DNA of 64,000 nucleotides, taken from contig WOAB01000098.1 in NCBI GenBank assembly GCA_027886185.1, positions 2,604,001 through 2,668,000 of the forward strand, given 5' to 3'. Made by a program: the position numbers and the translations under genes. The notes under the pieces are model-generated. The model made no database searches and was not told where the DNA came from. It worked only from the letters and a program-made list of their open reading frames with translations. Shown here piece after piece: positions 53,476 through 63,842 of the stretch; position 1 is the stretch's first letter; each line of letters begins with the position of its first letter. The stretch is from Rheum nobile (lineage: Eukaryota > Streptophyta > Magnoliopsida > Caryophyllales > Polygonaceae).

Positions 53476-55086
53476 ATGGCCGCGTCCTTGGAACTTGAAA
53501 CAGACACGGTCCTACGCACGATCATCAACCGGGCAGTGGGGCGCGCTGCCGTTGGGATGTGCAAGCGCACAAAGGCACTGTCGGGGTGTGTTGCCACAGG
53601 AGTGGCTAGAGCAGCGTCGGGGCGCGGCTGTGAGGGGGAGAGAGAATTAGAGGAAACTAATAGACTAGGATTAGAACCATACCTTGGGGGTTGAGTGCGT
53701 GACCACGTGGCTCGCTTCTTGCGTTGGAGTTGGTTGTAGATCTCTATGGTTGTGCGCGTCAAAGTATTGAGGCTCTTGATGTTGAGGAGGGTCAATGGCT
53801 CTTGGATGTCAATGTCAAGACCTCTCAAGAACATAGTCCGTAGGGCGGTGGGTGAGGCAACGACGCCGGCCTTGTGAACAAGCTCCTCCAACTCGGCAAA
53901 GAGCTCCAATGGGGTGTGTGACCCTTTTCGTGTGAGGGCAATCTTGAGGCAAAGAACAAACTCCTCTAACTTCGTGTTGATTATCACAAACATGAGTTGG
54001 TTCCATGCAACAACCGATTGAAAACGGCGGTGGTCACGGTCCTTCGTGAAGCGATGCCTCTAAGACCGGGCCCCGTCGATGAAGTGAAGTGTGACAATCT
54101 CAACCTTCTCCCTCTCATTGTAATGGCAATGGGAGAGGGCGTACTCCGTGCTTTGTTGTCACTCAAGGAACTTAGCAGCATCATACTCGCCACTAAAATG
54201 GTCAATCTTCACTTTGATCTCACGGCGTTGGCCATAATTAACCACGAGAGCGGGGTGGTCACGGCGGTGGCCATGATCACGAGCCTCATATCCATGGCGG
54301 GGAATGGACACGTCATCACCGCGACGCTCATAGGCATGGAGGGGAGATGGCATGTCATCATCATGGTGATCATGACCGCGCCGTGGGCGGCCACGTCCTC
54401 GAGCGGCGTCGCATCGGGGCACACTCTCGGGGAAGTAATCTTCATCATGCTCCTTATCATAAATTTCCCCAATAGGACCTTGGTAAGGTTGGTCATGCTC
54501 GTCATCATAGAGTGCACCACCTTCGTCTTCAAAATCTTCAAGGTAGTCGCCGCGGGGCGCGCGACTCTCGCCACTATCGGAGTCATGGCGCCTCGCATTG
54601 TGGCGGCATGATGGTTATGATGGTCACGGCCGCTGGAGCACGCCCCCAGTCTAGCGCGGCGCCCTTCATCCGAGGATGCGGCATCGGACTTGTACTCATA
54701 TTGTCGGTGAAGCGGTGACGCTCTCGGATTGTAGCGCTCACTTGGATCAACTCGGCCCGGATGGCTCTCAATTTGGGAAGGGAGTCAATGTGGGGGCAGC
54801 ATGCGTGACATGTGGGGGTGAGCGGGGCGCTTGCCCTTGTCGCGTGGTGCGTCTTCACCCTGGCGCTCGGCATGGTGACTCCCTGGGTCCATGTAGACTT
54901 GGGGAGTTGGACTTGTGGGATAGGAGTGGGCTGTAACACACGAGCTTGAAGCGCGGCCAATTGGCGCTTGAGCTCGGCAATCTCGGCATCCTTGGCTTGA
55001 TCCACCGAGGGCAAAGGTGGTGATGGGTCGTCACTAGTGATTCCTAGTCCTTGTTCATGCATGGAGCTTGTACTTGAGGTCACCAT
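53476..55086 (-). pseudogene. gag of element D
   Basis: Start at 55086 (MVTSSTSSMHEQG), followed by a heptad-like KDAEIAELKRQLAALQARV, then a basic Arg/His/Asp-rich segment (ARGRGRPRRGHDHHDDD near 54390). The gag core follows (REIKVKIDHFSGEYDAAKFLE, LTRKGSHTPLELFAELEEL, RTMFLRGLDIDIQEP). The zinc knuckle at 53462-53505 is damaged: CFKF for CFKC and final Cys to Tyr (RDY). The text lies in several frames. Layout matches J gag, including the basic segment. Confidence 0.82.
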
Positions 55087-55845
55087 AAACCACGAGAGTC
55101 AAGGGGCACAAGGCAAGCAAAAACCAAGTAATCACAATTCTTTCCCAAGTTTATTTCAATGATACCACTCGTGGGTAGTCTAAGCAAGTCGTGGAATCAA
55201 ACAAACCATGGGACTCAAAGCAAGCAAGCAAGGACAAGCAAGCAAGGACAAACAACCAGTAACTTCACAACTTAGCCTTAAAATTGAAATCAAGACATGG
55301 GAATCAAAGCATTAATAAACAATGAAGTGGGTCGAGGCTCCTCCTTGGGGTCGTGACTTTAAGAAAGAAGTATGGAGGGGTGGGCTTAGTGAGCTTTGTT
55401 GCCGCGGTGAAGGAGCTTTGCCCCATTGCCTATGATGTGCCTTTTGCCCATCTCTTGCTTCTTTTTTTTTTTGTACTTGATCTCCTTTTTTGAATTGAGA
55501 TGGCTTTTTTTTTTAATGGGCGGCAACAAGGTTACTAGACAAACTTACTCATTTTGAGTGGAGACACGTACTTTTGAAGAGAGAAAGTGGAGGAGAGAGT
55601 GTAGTCACAACTGGGCATCACCAACAACCCACTAACAATTGCCTTTTAAGGCTTTAATCCCCATTTAGATACCAACAAAAAGGACAAGTTGGAGGTTTCC
55701 CAAAGGGGGACCAACAAGGAAGGTGGGTGGGGGGCAAAGTGTTAAAGCTTTTTCTTTATAACTTGGTATTTGGAGGATTATTTCCCTAACACTTATCTTA
55801 TTTAATTCCAAAACGTGCATATATGTTAAATCTTTTAATCCACAC
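55087..55845 (-). other. Leader of element D
   Basis: Non-coding, with poly-T tracts near 55460 and 55510 like J's leader. A weak primer-like TTGGTATCTAAATG lies near 55660-55673 on the minus strand but matches only its first seven bases. D's 5' LTR is not identifiable. Confidence 0.45.
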
Positions 55846-57991
55846 CATCTTGATACGAGAATATCATGGGACAAATCCCGAATAACAACACTAACTAAGT
55901 GCACCACCACTTATATTCGAATAAAGGTAGGTCATGACCAAAAGTATTAGGGCAATAATCCTCCTAATACCAAGTTATAAAGAAACAGCTAAACCTCGCG
56001 AGTTATATAGCGTTCCTATGAATACTCGTGCTAAGTAAGCATACAAGTCCATACCAAAGTCCAACTAGCACCCTATAATAATAATAACATATATATATAA
56101 GGGTCATCACTTGCAATATATACAACCTAGTATATAATGCATATTTTTTTCCACACCATTATAACTAGAGCTGTCATTTTTTTATCTGACCCGACCCGCG
56201 TTTTCTGGGTCGAGACCCGACCCGAAAAGTATTAGGTCAAAAGTGACTTGACCCGTTCGACCCGAAAATTTTTGGGTTGGGTCATTAACCCGTTGGGTCA
56301 TTACAATTTTGTTTTTATTTTATATATTAAACATTATAATATATTTTGTTATCAAAATATTATATAATATTTTTTTTTTGATTTTATATTTTTTGTTTTA
56401 ATTAAAATATTATTTTAATAATCATTTTATAAAATTTTGACAAGGGCGCTCTCGACCCGCTGGGTCGACCTGAACCCGTACCTGACCCGCAACGACCCGA
56501 CCCACAACCGATCCGTAAATTTTGACCCGTAATTGACCCGAACCCGATATACTTAAACCCGAACCCGACCTGTTTGACAGGTCTAATTATAACACACAAG
56601 TTCATAAACACAAAATAGAAACATTTATATCAACTCAATTAAAACAATTAATTAATTGTCAATTAAGGAAGATATGGAATAAATGCAAGAGTGAACCGCC
56701 ACTTGTCTTACTTATGAAGATCATACGTATACACCATGCACACATCGACCACCATGGATCCCTTCTGAGCACACAACGCTCACATCACAAGCAACCACCC
56801 TAGTGATGACGGTCGAACCATCAAGCGTGCTAGATCTAGACAAAGCTTGGTTTGTTGAGCGTCGAGGCAATGCCAGCACTCCACCAACCCTCACGAAACC
56901 AAATAAGGTTTTGTGGTATAAGACCCAACATAACCAAAATCAAACTACGCTATAAGAATTGAAATAACTGAAAAACTAAAGTTGAAAAGTCATAAACTCG
57001 GAAACTTACGTGACTATGAAGAGGGCACTAAGCTTCATCTCCTACCCTAGGAGAGATAACGTTGAAGACTGGTGATGAACTCTAAGAGGAATCCCAAAAA
57101 TTCAAGTATTTCACTATTGTGGGCCCGTCAAAAAGACTGGACCCGCCGTAGCGAAAAATTTCTAAATTTGAAGAGTTTTGCTTTTGTGGACCCGCCAAAA
57201 AGACTAAATCCGCCGATAGCGAAATATCTTACTAATTATGAACTTTGGATGAATGGTAGATAGTGTCTAGACCTTTATATATAGTTGTTTCTTCAACCCT
57301 TTTTTTTCTCTCTTTCAAATGTGGGATGAGAGTTCCATTAATATTTCTAAAATGAGCAATATGGTATAAAACTATTTAATGACCCATATTGGAGCATAAT
57401 TTCGAACCATTTACTGTTGAAATTACATCTTCATGCAAACTATAGAATTGTAGATCTCCTAGTCTAAATTCCAACGCATCTTGAATCATCGAAATACGAG
57501 CTTTGTGGCAAAAGATATGCCTATTCTACGAAACTACCTCAAACACAACAATTCATGCGGGAATCCCTACGAAAATTTTAAACTTAAATTTAATTGGTCC
57601 ATCATTAATCAAAACACCGAGTTTTGATCCGTTACTTTGATTTATTTCATCCCAAGACTAACTAGGACTTGTTTGGATAAATCTTAAAGATGTCCACAAA
57701 TGTTTTTAGCTCGTTTACATCATACACAAAGAGTCTAAGTTATCGGATTATATTTTTGGACTCCAAATAATCTTACCCAATTAAAGATTGATTTTCCTTA
57801 TTCGAAAACATAATAGAGATAGAGTTACTATTTTTAGTAATCTCTCAACCATGGACTTTACTATTTATAGTAACTTGTCATTTTACATCCCAACATCTGA
57901 ATTTCTCGAGTATTTACATTTTGACCCCAAGTTTTGTTTTTATTGACATGAATGTCCTTTATAAAAAATCAAAATATTTAGGGTTATTACA
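55846..57991 (-). repeat. Second L-type LTR, carrying a hAT miniature element
   Basis: On the plus strand it begins CATCTTGATACGAGA and ends GGGTTATTACA, matching L at both ends and in several blocks, such as TTATAAAGAAACAGCTA and GAGTGAACCGCCACTTG. Minus-strand TATA CTATATATAAAG at 57273-57284. Flanks (CACAC, GAGGA) do not match, so the surroundings have been rearranged or one edge lost. No GC dodecamer survives here. Confidence 0.75.
56166..56585. mobile_element. Non-autonomous hAT element (420 bp) with GACCCG repeats
   Basis: Terminal inverted repeats TAGAGCTGTCA and TAGACCTGTCA (one mismatch). The target duplication ATTATAAC is exact, eight bases, on both sides (56158-56165, 56586-56593), as expected for hAT. 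The interior is built of GACCCG/CGGGTC motifs in both directions with an AT-rich centre. No ORF. Confidence 0.92.
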
Positions 57992-58288
57992 GAGGAGCCT
58001 TCTCCAAGCAGTTTGTCTAGCCCTTGAAGCTGCACAGATAGTCAGTCAGTCAGTCTTGCGTTAGAGACATGTTTAACGCGTCACAAGAAAGGAAGATGTC
58101 AGAAACATACACATCTTCGGAGGTGGTGTCGCGTCAACTTCTTCGACCACTAGCTCATATAGGGGAACCTCTGCAAACGCTCTCTCCAACGCCGATAACT
58201 CAAGGATCCTCTCGACAATCGCTTTAGACTTCGCCCTTGGTTAGATCTCATCTCGATTCAATGTCAAAGAAAGAGAGTAAGAATAGGA
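57992..58288. other. Unassigned stretch
   Basis: Contains a short TCAG run (58033-58046). The minus strand has a few open codons (KAIVERILELSALERAFAEV) that could be the tail of the domain remnant upstream. Nothing firm. Confidence 0.3.
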
Positions 58289-58749
58289 TTAATTAATATC
58301 AAAGTAAACGAAACATGAATGACACAAAGTTATCCTCTTTACGCCATGCTTGGCGCAAGAAATCGCATTCGTCTCCAAAAGTGTTAGCTTAACGAAGAAG
58401 AATAAATCGAACCATCCGCGATAGTTCTTTGTCGCATCAATCACCAACGTCGGTTTGCTAGACCTCGACTTCAAGGTGACACGACCTTGTCCACACAGGG
58501 CGATAGAGTAGGAGTAGAGGAGGTCTTGGATCGTGAAGGGGACGTTATGGCAACGATTATATGATCCAGGGTTAGTAAAATCCTCCTGGTTTGAGGGAGG
58601 ATTTGGCCGACGCTAATCTCTAAAGCCATCAGAAAGGAGCATACAACGAGTGAGAAAGGGAGCCTATGGCCGATTTGAAAGGGATATTCGAACATATAGA
58701 TCCATCCTTTGCATAAATGGTCTAGGAAGATGTTTTCATTTGACACCAT
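58289..58749 (-). pseudogene. Remnant of a putative gypsy-type transposon protein (PF04195-like)
   Basis: Two overlapping minus-strand pieces. The first reads GWIYMFEYPFQIGHRLPFSL, then LEISVGQILPQTRRILLTL, the pattern in which a small domain ends before a conserved HPNxWRIL-type motif in PF04195 proteins. The second has YRGWFDLFFFVKL, like the GWxxRFFFV motif of the same family. Spacing and order fit, but the frame is broken at about 58480. Function in the parent elements is unknown. Confidence 0.45.
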
Positions 58750-59639
58750 AGCAATGACGTCCTCTGGAAAACCAACGGCTGAGATGTAGGGTTTAGGGTT
58801 TTCAACGGAGGAAGCCCTTTTATCGGGTTTAGCGAGGATATGCTGAGAAAAGAAGAGGAGATGGTCGCCCTTGGGGTTCTGAGGGTCGATTGGGGAATAG
58901 ATGTTTTTTTTCCGCCATTGTAGGAGAGCTTTGAAGGAGATGAGAAGGCAAATGAAAAGGGAGCAAAATAAGGGTTATGTACCTATGCGTTGTAGGGATA
59001 CAGAGAAGACTGAAGAAAAGTGAAGGCTTGCATTGCCTTAAATGGAGCAAAATCAAGTTTGAAGTTTGAAACGATCTGATGTGATCGTTGATATGAATTG
59101 TGGAACTACGATTTCCAAAGCAAATTAATGAAGACATTTCCCGTGCATGCTCAAAGTCGATTTGCCTGCCAAACAACTTAGGGGCATTGTTAGGGTGCTA
59201 TGATCGTGTCCGCACAAAAGGCCGCAACGCTTCAAGATGTGGATCATCGTTAGCGTTGTTACAGGAAGACGATATAGAGAAGACCGTCATAGGGAGCTGT
59301 GAAGGTTGAGCGTCAAGCGACACGACTGAGAAGATATTGTTTCCTTATATATGATGCGCCTTAATTCTAGAAGACGGTGACAACTGGCGATATCCATACA
59401 ATAGAAGATTCAAAACGTTACATATATAGTTTCCTTGTTTGATATAAGGAAATATTTTTTTATCATGTTTGTTAATTTTATCTTAAGCTCTAAGCTAAGA
59501 TATTTTCTTATTTTTATGGTAAGATCATATTCCTTGTAGGATTACCTTTGGACCCCTATATAAGGAGGTTGTCAAGATCTTGTAAGACATGATCTATAAG
59601 TTATTGGAATCATACTCTCATACACGTTGACACTAAAAA
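58750..59639. other. Unassigned stretch with TATA-like motif
   Basis: The minus strand from about 58930 (MAEKKHLFPNRPSEPQ) may be the start of the remnant above. The 59335-59639 part is AT-rich and has a plus-strand CTATATAAGG at 59556-59565, which looks like an LTR promoter. I could not define LTR ends. Confidence 0.3.
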
Positions 59640-60217
59640 TGATCCATATTTCCTTTCAAACGACACGTTCTTTCTAGACAACATATAATCCTTGACCACA
59701 TACTCCACAATCAAGTGGATAGTGTCACGATACGAAATCTGCCCAAAATAAGACTCGTCTTACAATCTCTTATAGGTTGGAATAAAATCTGCCAACCAAC
59801 CAATCTCGGTGGACTGGGCCTAAGGAAATCCAAAGACATGAATTGTGCCATGTAATAAACTAATTTGGAAAATCATTGTCAAACCAAACAATTAGTGGAT
59901 TAAAATAATCTCTGAAAATATATTTTAAATTATAACAAAATGGGTAATTGCTCATGACAATTGTCGAAGATGGTGTAAATTAGACTAGACTTTCAAAAGG
60001 GACTAATCTGGCAAGTTGGTGATGGAAAAACAATCAAGTTTTGGACAGATAAATGGGTCCTCAAAGAGCCATTATGTGATATTGTGAATATAACACCCGA
60101 AATCAACCCAAACACCAGGGTGGAAGAGTTTTGGATATTGATAAGAAATGGAACAAATCAAAACTTGATCTGATTCTCCCACTAGATAAAATATGTGTAA
60201 TCACAATCACTCATATT
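59640..60217 (+). pseudogene. LINE (L1-type) ORF2 C-terminal fragment, copy 1, first piece
   Basis: In shifting frames the plus strand reads QSLIGWNKICQPTNLGGLGL, then KGLIWQVGDGKTIKFWTDKW, the typical end of plant LINE reverse transcriptase. Stops and frame changes are frequent. It is interrupted by solo LTR M at 60218. A similar copy lies at 63060-63842. Confidence 0.8.
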
Positions 60218-60221
60218 TGAT

Positions 60222-60785
60222 GTGACTATGTCCCATCAAGGAAGCCTCGACGCCCCAAGCGCCGCAGCGGCCGCCACTCATATGCCATCCTCGGCGTCCG
60301 TCAAGCCACCAAAGGCCATCACACTATCTCCACCACTTTGCTCGGACACCAAGGCTTCCCTAGAGGCCATAGACCATGAGGAGTTGAACCAAGCCAAGTG
60401 CGCTGTCGAACCCTTGTCTAAGCTAGACGATGGCCGCAACTCCTTGCACATGCCCAACCCCTCCGCGGCACCAGCGGCCAACCTTCAAGATGGCCCGCCC
60501 AACCAAAGTCCACAACACTCCTCAAACCCTAAATAAGGCCCTCACTCAAGGTTGGCCGGTGAAAATCTCAAGGAACCTCACCTTCACCACTCACCTTCCT
60601 TCACGCGCGGTCAAGCTAGGGTTTCACCCTTGGAGCACGGCGATGAGCCACCACCTGGAGCCATTACGCGTGCGCGAGCCAAATAGCTTCATGCCAAGCT
60701 CAAGAGGGGTCTTCTAAGCCTAGGAGCGCCGAGCCATGACCTTGTGGACTCGATGATCTTGCTAGTGGCGTTCCAAGCCACCTAA
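60222..60785 (+). pseudogene. LTR-encoded pol tail in solo LTR M, two in-frame stops
   Basis: One frame from the LTR start reads VTMSHQGSLDAPSAAAAA, a Ser/Pro/Ala-rich stretch, then TAA at 60534-60536. It continues EPPPGAITRARAK, TAG at 60684-60686, then LKRGLLSLGAPSHDLVDSM, and ends at 60783-60785. At about 188 codons it is the longest such tail here (A about 82, I about 105, J about 69). It is preserved only as a relic because pol itself is gone. Confidence 0.65.
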
Positions 60786-60983
60786 GGAGCCAACCGCCGG
60801 CGTATTGCACATCTCTTCTAGAAGACATTCAAAGTTGGCTCCTCTTTATTATTTTCAGAATATTATTAAGTATTTTGTGATTTAAAAGACTTCTTTTAAT
60901 GTGGGATTTACTTGGGGAGGGGGAGAGTCTAGGAGTTAAGTTTTGTTGGCCATTTGAAGGGGTGGCCGTGAGCTCCTTGAAGC

Positions 60984-60993
60984 CTATATAAGG
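60984..60993 (+). promoter_or_regulatory. TATA box in solo LTR M
   Basis: CTATATAAGG about 770 bp into the LTR. Transcription would run into the LINE remnant. Confidence 0.55.
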
Positions 60994-61384
60994 TTGTGTT
61001 CTCTTCCTTGTAAATCATCCTTCAATTGAATAAAAACCTCTCAAGCAAAGCTTTGTTTTCCCTTGAAAACTTCAGCTACAAATCTGTTCGTGTGTAGCAT
61101 CGAACAACCCTCTCGATCTTCCTCTTTGGGTGTGTTGCATCCCTTAGGCTTAGGTCGCCTTGTTCTTCCTTTAGTGGTGTGTCATATCCACTCAAGAAAG
61201 TCCACTTATCCCCATCTCCATCACAGCCACTCGATCCCCATCTATCCAGTCTATCTTCTCCACTAAACACTCTGAAAACTCATCCACAAGACTCCTATGC
61301 AACGAACCCTTGGAACTCTATTGTTGAGGATGCATCTCTTGGCGTTTCCTTGCACCGAGGCTGAGGAGATCGTCGATCCTATCA

Positions 61385-61720
61385 ATATTCCTATTAATCA
61401 AATGACTGACCGCGTGTATTGGGAGCCCAATAAAAATGGTTGGTTCTTTACAAAATCTGCAATGGAATTCAATACGGAAAATAAGCGATATAGTGCATAT
61501 GACTCCTCTTGAATTTGGAAAATTGATACTTATCCCAAAGTTTAAAAAAATTCTATGGAAAACAAAAATGGACTACCGACCAAAACGATATTGCATGAGA
61601 AAGGGATTCCAAGATGTTTCATGTACTGTGTACCCACCAAATTAAAGACATAAATCATATATTTTTACACTGCACGCGTACAATACCAACAATTAATAAA
61701 CTAAATGTTGAAATGAGTAG
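61385..61720 (+). pseudogene. LINE copy 1, second piece (zf-RVT region)
   Basis: Reads ITDRVYWEPNKNGWFFTKSA-type sequence (MTDRVYWEP here) and SSxIWKIDTYPKVxKFLWKT, matching the zf-RVT domain that follows LINE reverse transcriptase. TAA and frame breaks occur near 61510 and 61545. It is interrupted by solo LTR N at 61721. Confidence 0.8.
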
Positions 61721-62472
61721 TGATGACAATCGGATCGTTATTCGCTTGCGTCGGTGTCAAAGAAGTCCTTTCTAAATGAAGTCTCCCAAAATTCAGAACT
61801 CTGAAGTACTTAGGCCAAACCGAAGTTATAACAAAGTGAAATACAAATGATTTTATTGATGAACTAGAACAAGATAGGCAATAAACTCTCTCAAGGAATC
61901 CACCAAAAGAGATTGAAAGACCCGACAACTCTTGGATATGTCCACCAAGGATTGACGAGGTTGAATCTTTTGAAGTCATAAGATAGATCCACTCGTGCCT
62001 CTAGGATTCGAGGGTTGTTTGAACTCTTGGATAGGTCCACCAAGGATTCGAGCAAAACGATCTTGATAAGGCCACAAGATCAGTGTTGGAATCTACCAAC
62101 AAAAGAAAGAAAAAACAAATGAAAAAAAAAACGAGACAAGAGAACTTGATTTTTTCTTCAACTTGTCTATCTAAACTGAGGCAAAACAAGCCTTTAAATA
62201 GGAAAAATGTCGACTCTAAACTTGGAGCCTAAGCCATGGCTAAATAAGATGGGTGACTCTAGGTGTAACGCCATGAATGAATGTCCATAAAAGCGTGACT
62301 CTTGATATGTGCCATGAATGACCATAAAAGTATGACTCTTCACATGACTATCTTAATGGCAAGACTTTTCACATTACCGTCTTGATGGCAAGACTCTTCA
62401 TCTTCAATGCCAATATGAAATTGACTTGATACCTTGTTCCTCTTTGGCGGTGCGGTTTCTCAGATCACATCA
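61721..62472 (-). mobile_element. Solo LTR N (752 bp)
   Basis: TGATGACAATCGG to GATCACATCA on the plus strand, with an exact AGTAG duplication (61716-61720, 62473-62477). The LINE frame continues across it (NVEMS to RHISRINSTN). A minus-strand TATA-like CCTATTTAAAGG near 62190 suggests minus orientation, with the start TGATGTGATC similar to A, I and M. Confidence 0.9.
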
Positions 62473-62620
62473 AGTAGGCACATCAGTAGAATCAACTCAA
62501 CAAATAGAGGAATTGTAGATATAATAAATGATATTAGAAATAGACTAACTCAAAATCAATTCTCAAAACTGGTAGTCACATGTGGACATATGGTACTAGT
62601 GAAATTAGAAAACCTTTTCT
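62473..62620 (+). pseudogene. LINE copy 1, last piece
   Basis: Continues the LINE frame after N (RHISRINSTNRGIVDIINDI) and ends with stops at 62618. It may be the region before RNase H. No motif is decisive. Confidence 0.5.
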
Positions 62621-63059
62621 AATGATAAGCTGGAACCATAGACTATAAAATATTTAGTTAAGTACACGAAAACTCTAATTTGCATTTGGAACAAAACAAT
62701 GGTATGGAACTCGGATTGCATATACACCAACAATAATACAACTAGAACGAAAGTTGAGGTCTAGTACTGTCCACTGGAGATCGAGATTATCATATCTGAT
62801 ATTCTTTGTCTTACAATGCAGATTATTCATATCTTTTGTAAAATCAATTATGTGGATGTCCTTATTGTAAACCTTAACCACAAACATTCACCGGAAGATA
62901 TTTAAACCAACTCAGAACTTTTGATTCACATCCGAAAGGAAATTATAGCCTGACTTTCAAGTAAATCTTGAGATAAGTAGAAAAACAACATGTGAACAAA
63001 TTTCATACTGAAAATGTAAATTAGAGTTAAGTTTATTTCAAGATGGATCATATCAGGTT
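62621..63059. other. Unassigned stretch between LINE copies
   Basis: AT-rich. It might contain eroded LINE RNase H sequence, but I see no motif that proves it. Confidence 0.3.
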
Positions 63060-63842
63060 TAGATCCCTATTTTCTTTCAAACGACTCGTTCTTTCTAGCC
63101 AACGTATAATCCTTGACCTCATACTCCACAATCAAAGCGGATAGCGTCACGATATGAAATATGCCCAAAACAAGACTCGTCCTACAATCTCTTATAGGTT
63201 GGAATAAAATAAGCCAACCAACCAATCTCGGAGTACTAGGCCTAAGGAAATCCAATGCCCTGCAATATAAACTAATTTGGAAAATCATTGCCAGACCAAA
63301 CAATTAGTGGATTAAAATAATCTCTGAAAACATATTTTAAATTTTAACAAAAGGGATAATTGCTCTTGACAATTGTCGAAGATGATGGAAATCAGACAAG
63401 ACTTTCAAAAGGGACTAATCTAGCAAGTTGGTGACGGAAAAAACAATCATGTTATTGACAGATAAACGGGTTCTCAAAGAGCCATTATGTGATACTGTGA
63501 CTATAACACCCGAAATCAACCCAAACACCAGAAGAGTTTTGGATATTAATAAGAAATGGAACAAATTAAAAATTGATCTGATTCTCCCACTAGATGTAAT
63601 ATCTGTAATCACAATCACTCATATTCCTATTAATCGAATCACTGACCGCGTGTATTGGGAGCCCAATAAAAATGGTTGTTTCTCTACAAAATCTGCAATG
63701 GAATTATATACGAAAAATAAACGATATAGTGCATATGACTCCTCTTGGATTTGGAAAATTGATACTTATCCCAAAGTTCAAAAATTTTCTACCGACCAAA
63801 ACGATATTGCATGAGAAATTGATTCCAAGATGTTTCATGTAC
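63060..63842 (+). pseudogene. LINE ORF2 C-terminal fragment, copy 2
   Basis: Matches copy 1 from CCTTTCAAACGAC-type sequence onward, including WQVGDGK, TITPEINPNTR and DRVYWEPNKNGCFSTKSAME. An open frame of 128 codons spans 63428-63814. It lacks solo LTR M, so it preserves the empty site. Similarity to copy 1 ends at TTTCATGTACT (63842). Confidence 0.8.

Larger units (their letters stand above)
22697..55086 (-). mobile_element. Element D: old, heavily interrupted Ty3/gypsy element (CRM-like)
   Basis: D survives as pieces in correct minus-strand order: gag 53476-55086, protease and linker 52457-53475, reverse transcriptase 32181-32981, 25238-25276 and 24242-24480, RNase H and integrase 22697-23579, with an end at 3471-3500. 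Each gap is filled by an insertion with its own target duplication. The frame resumes on the far side, for example GLR then KEKLYANLAK across element F. D has lost zinc-knuckle cysteines, an active-site glycine and part of pol. D's own LTRs are not identifiable with confidence. Confidence 0.8.
60218..61384 (+). mobile_element. Solo LTR M (1167 bp, gypsy, A/I-related)
   Basis: TGATGTGACTATGTCC to GATCCTATCA, with an exact ATATT duplication (60213-60217, 61385-61389). The unoccupied site is present in LINE copy 2 at about 63625 (CTCATATTCCTATTAATC). TATA box CTATATAAGG at 60984-60993. The LTR start matches A and I. Confidence 0.93.

Noticed and set aside
55660..55673. Primer binding site for element D
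   Set aside because: Only TTGGTATC agrees with the consensus and no LTR end adjoins it.
59335..59640. Another solo LTR around the TATA-like box at 59556
   Set aside because: I could not find matching TG/CA ends or a target duplication.
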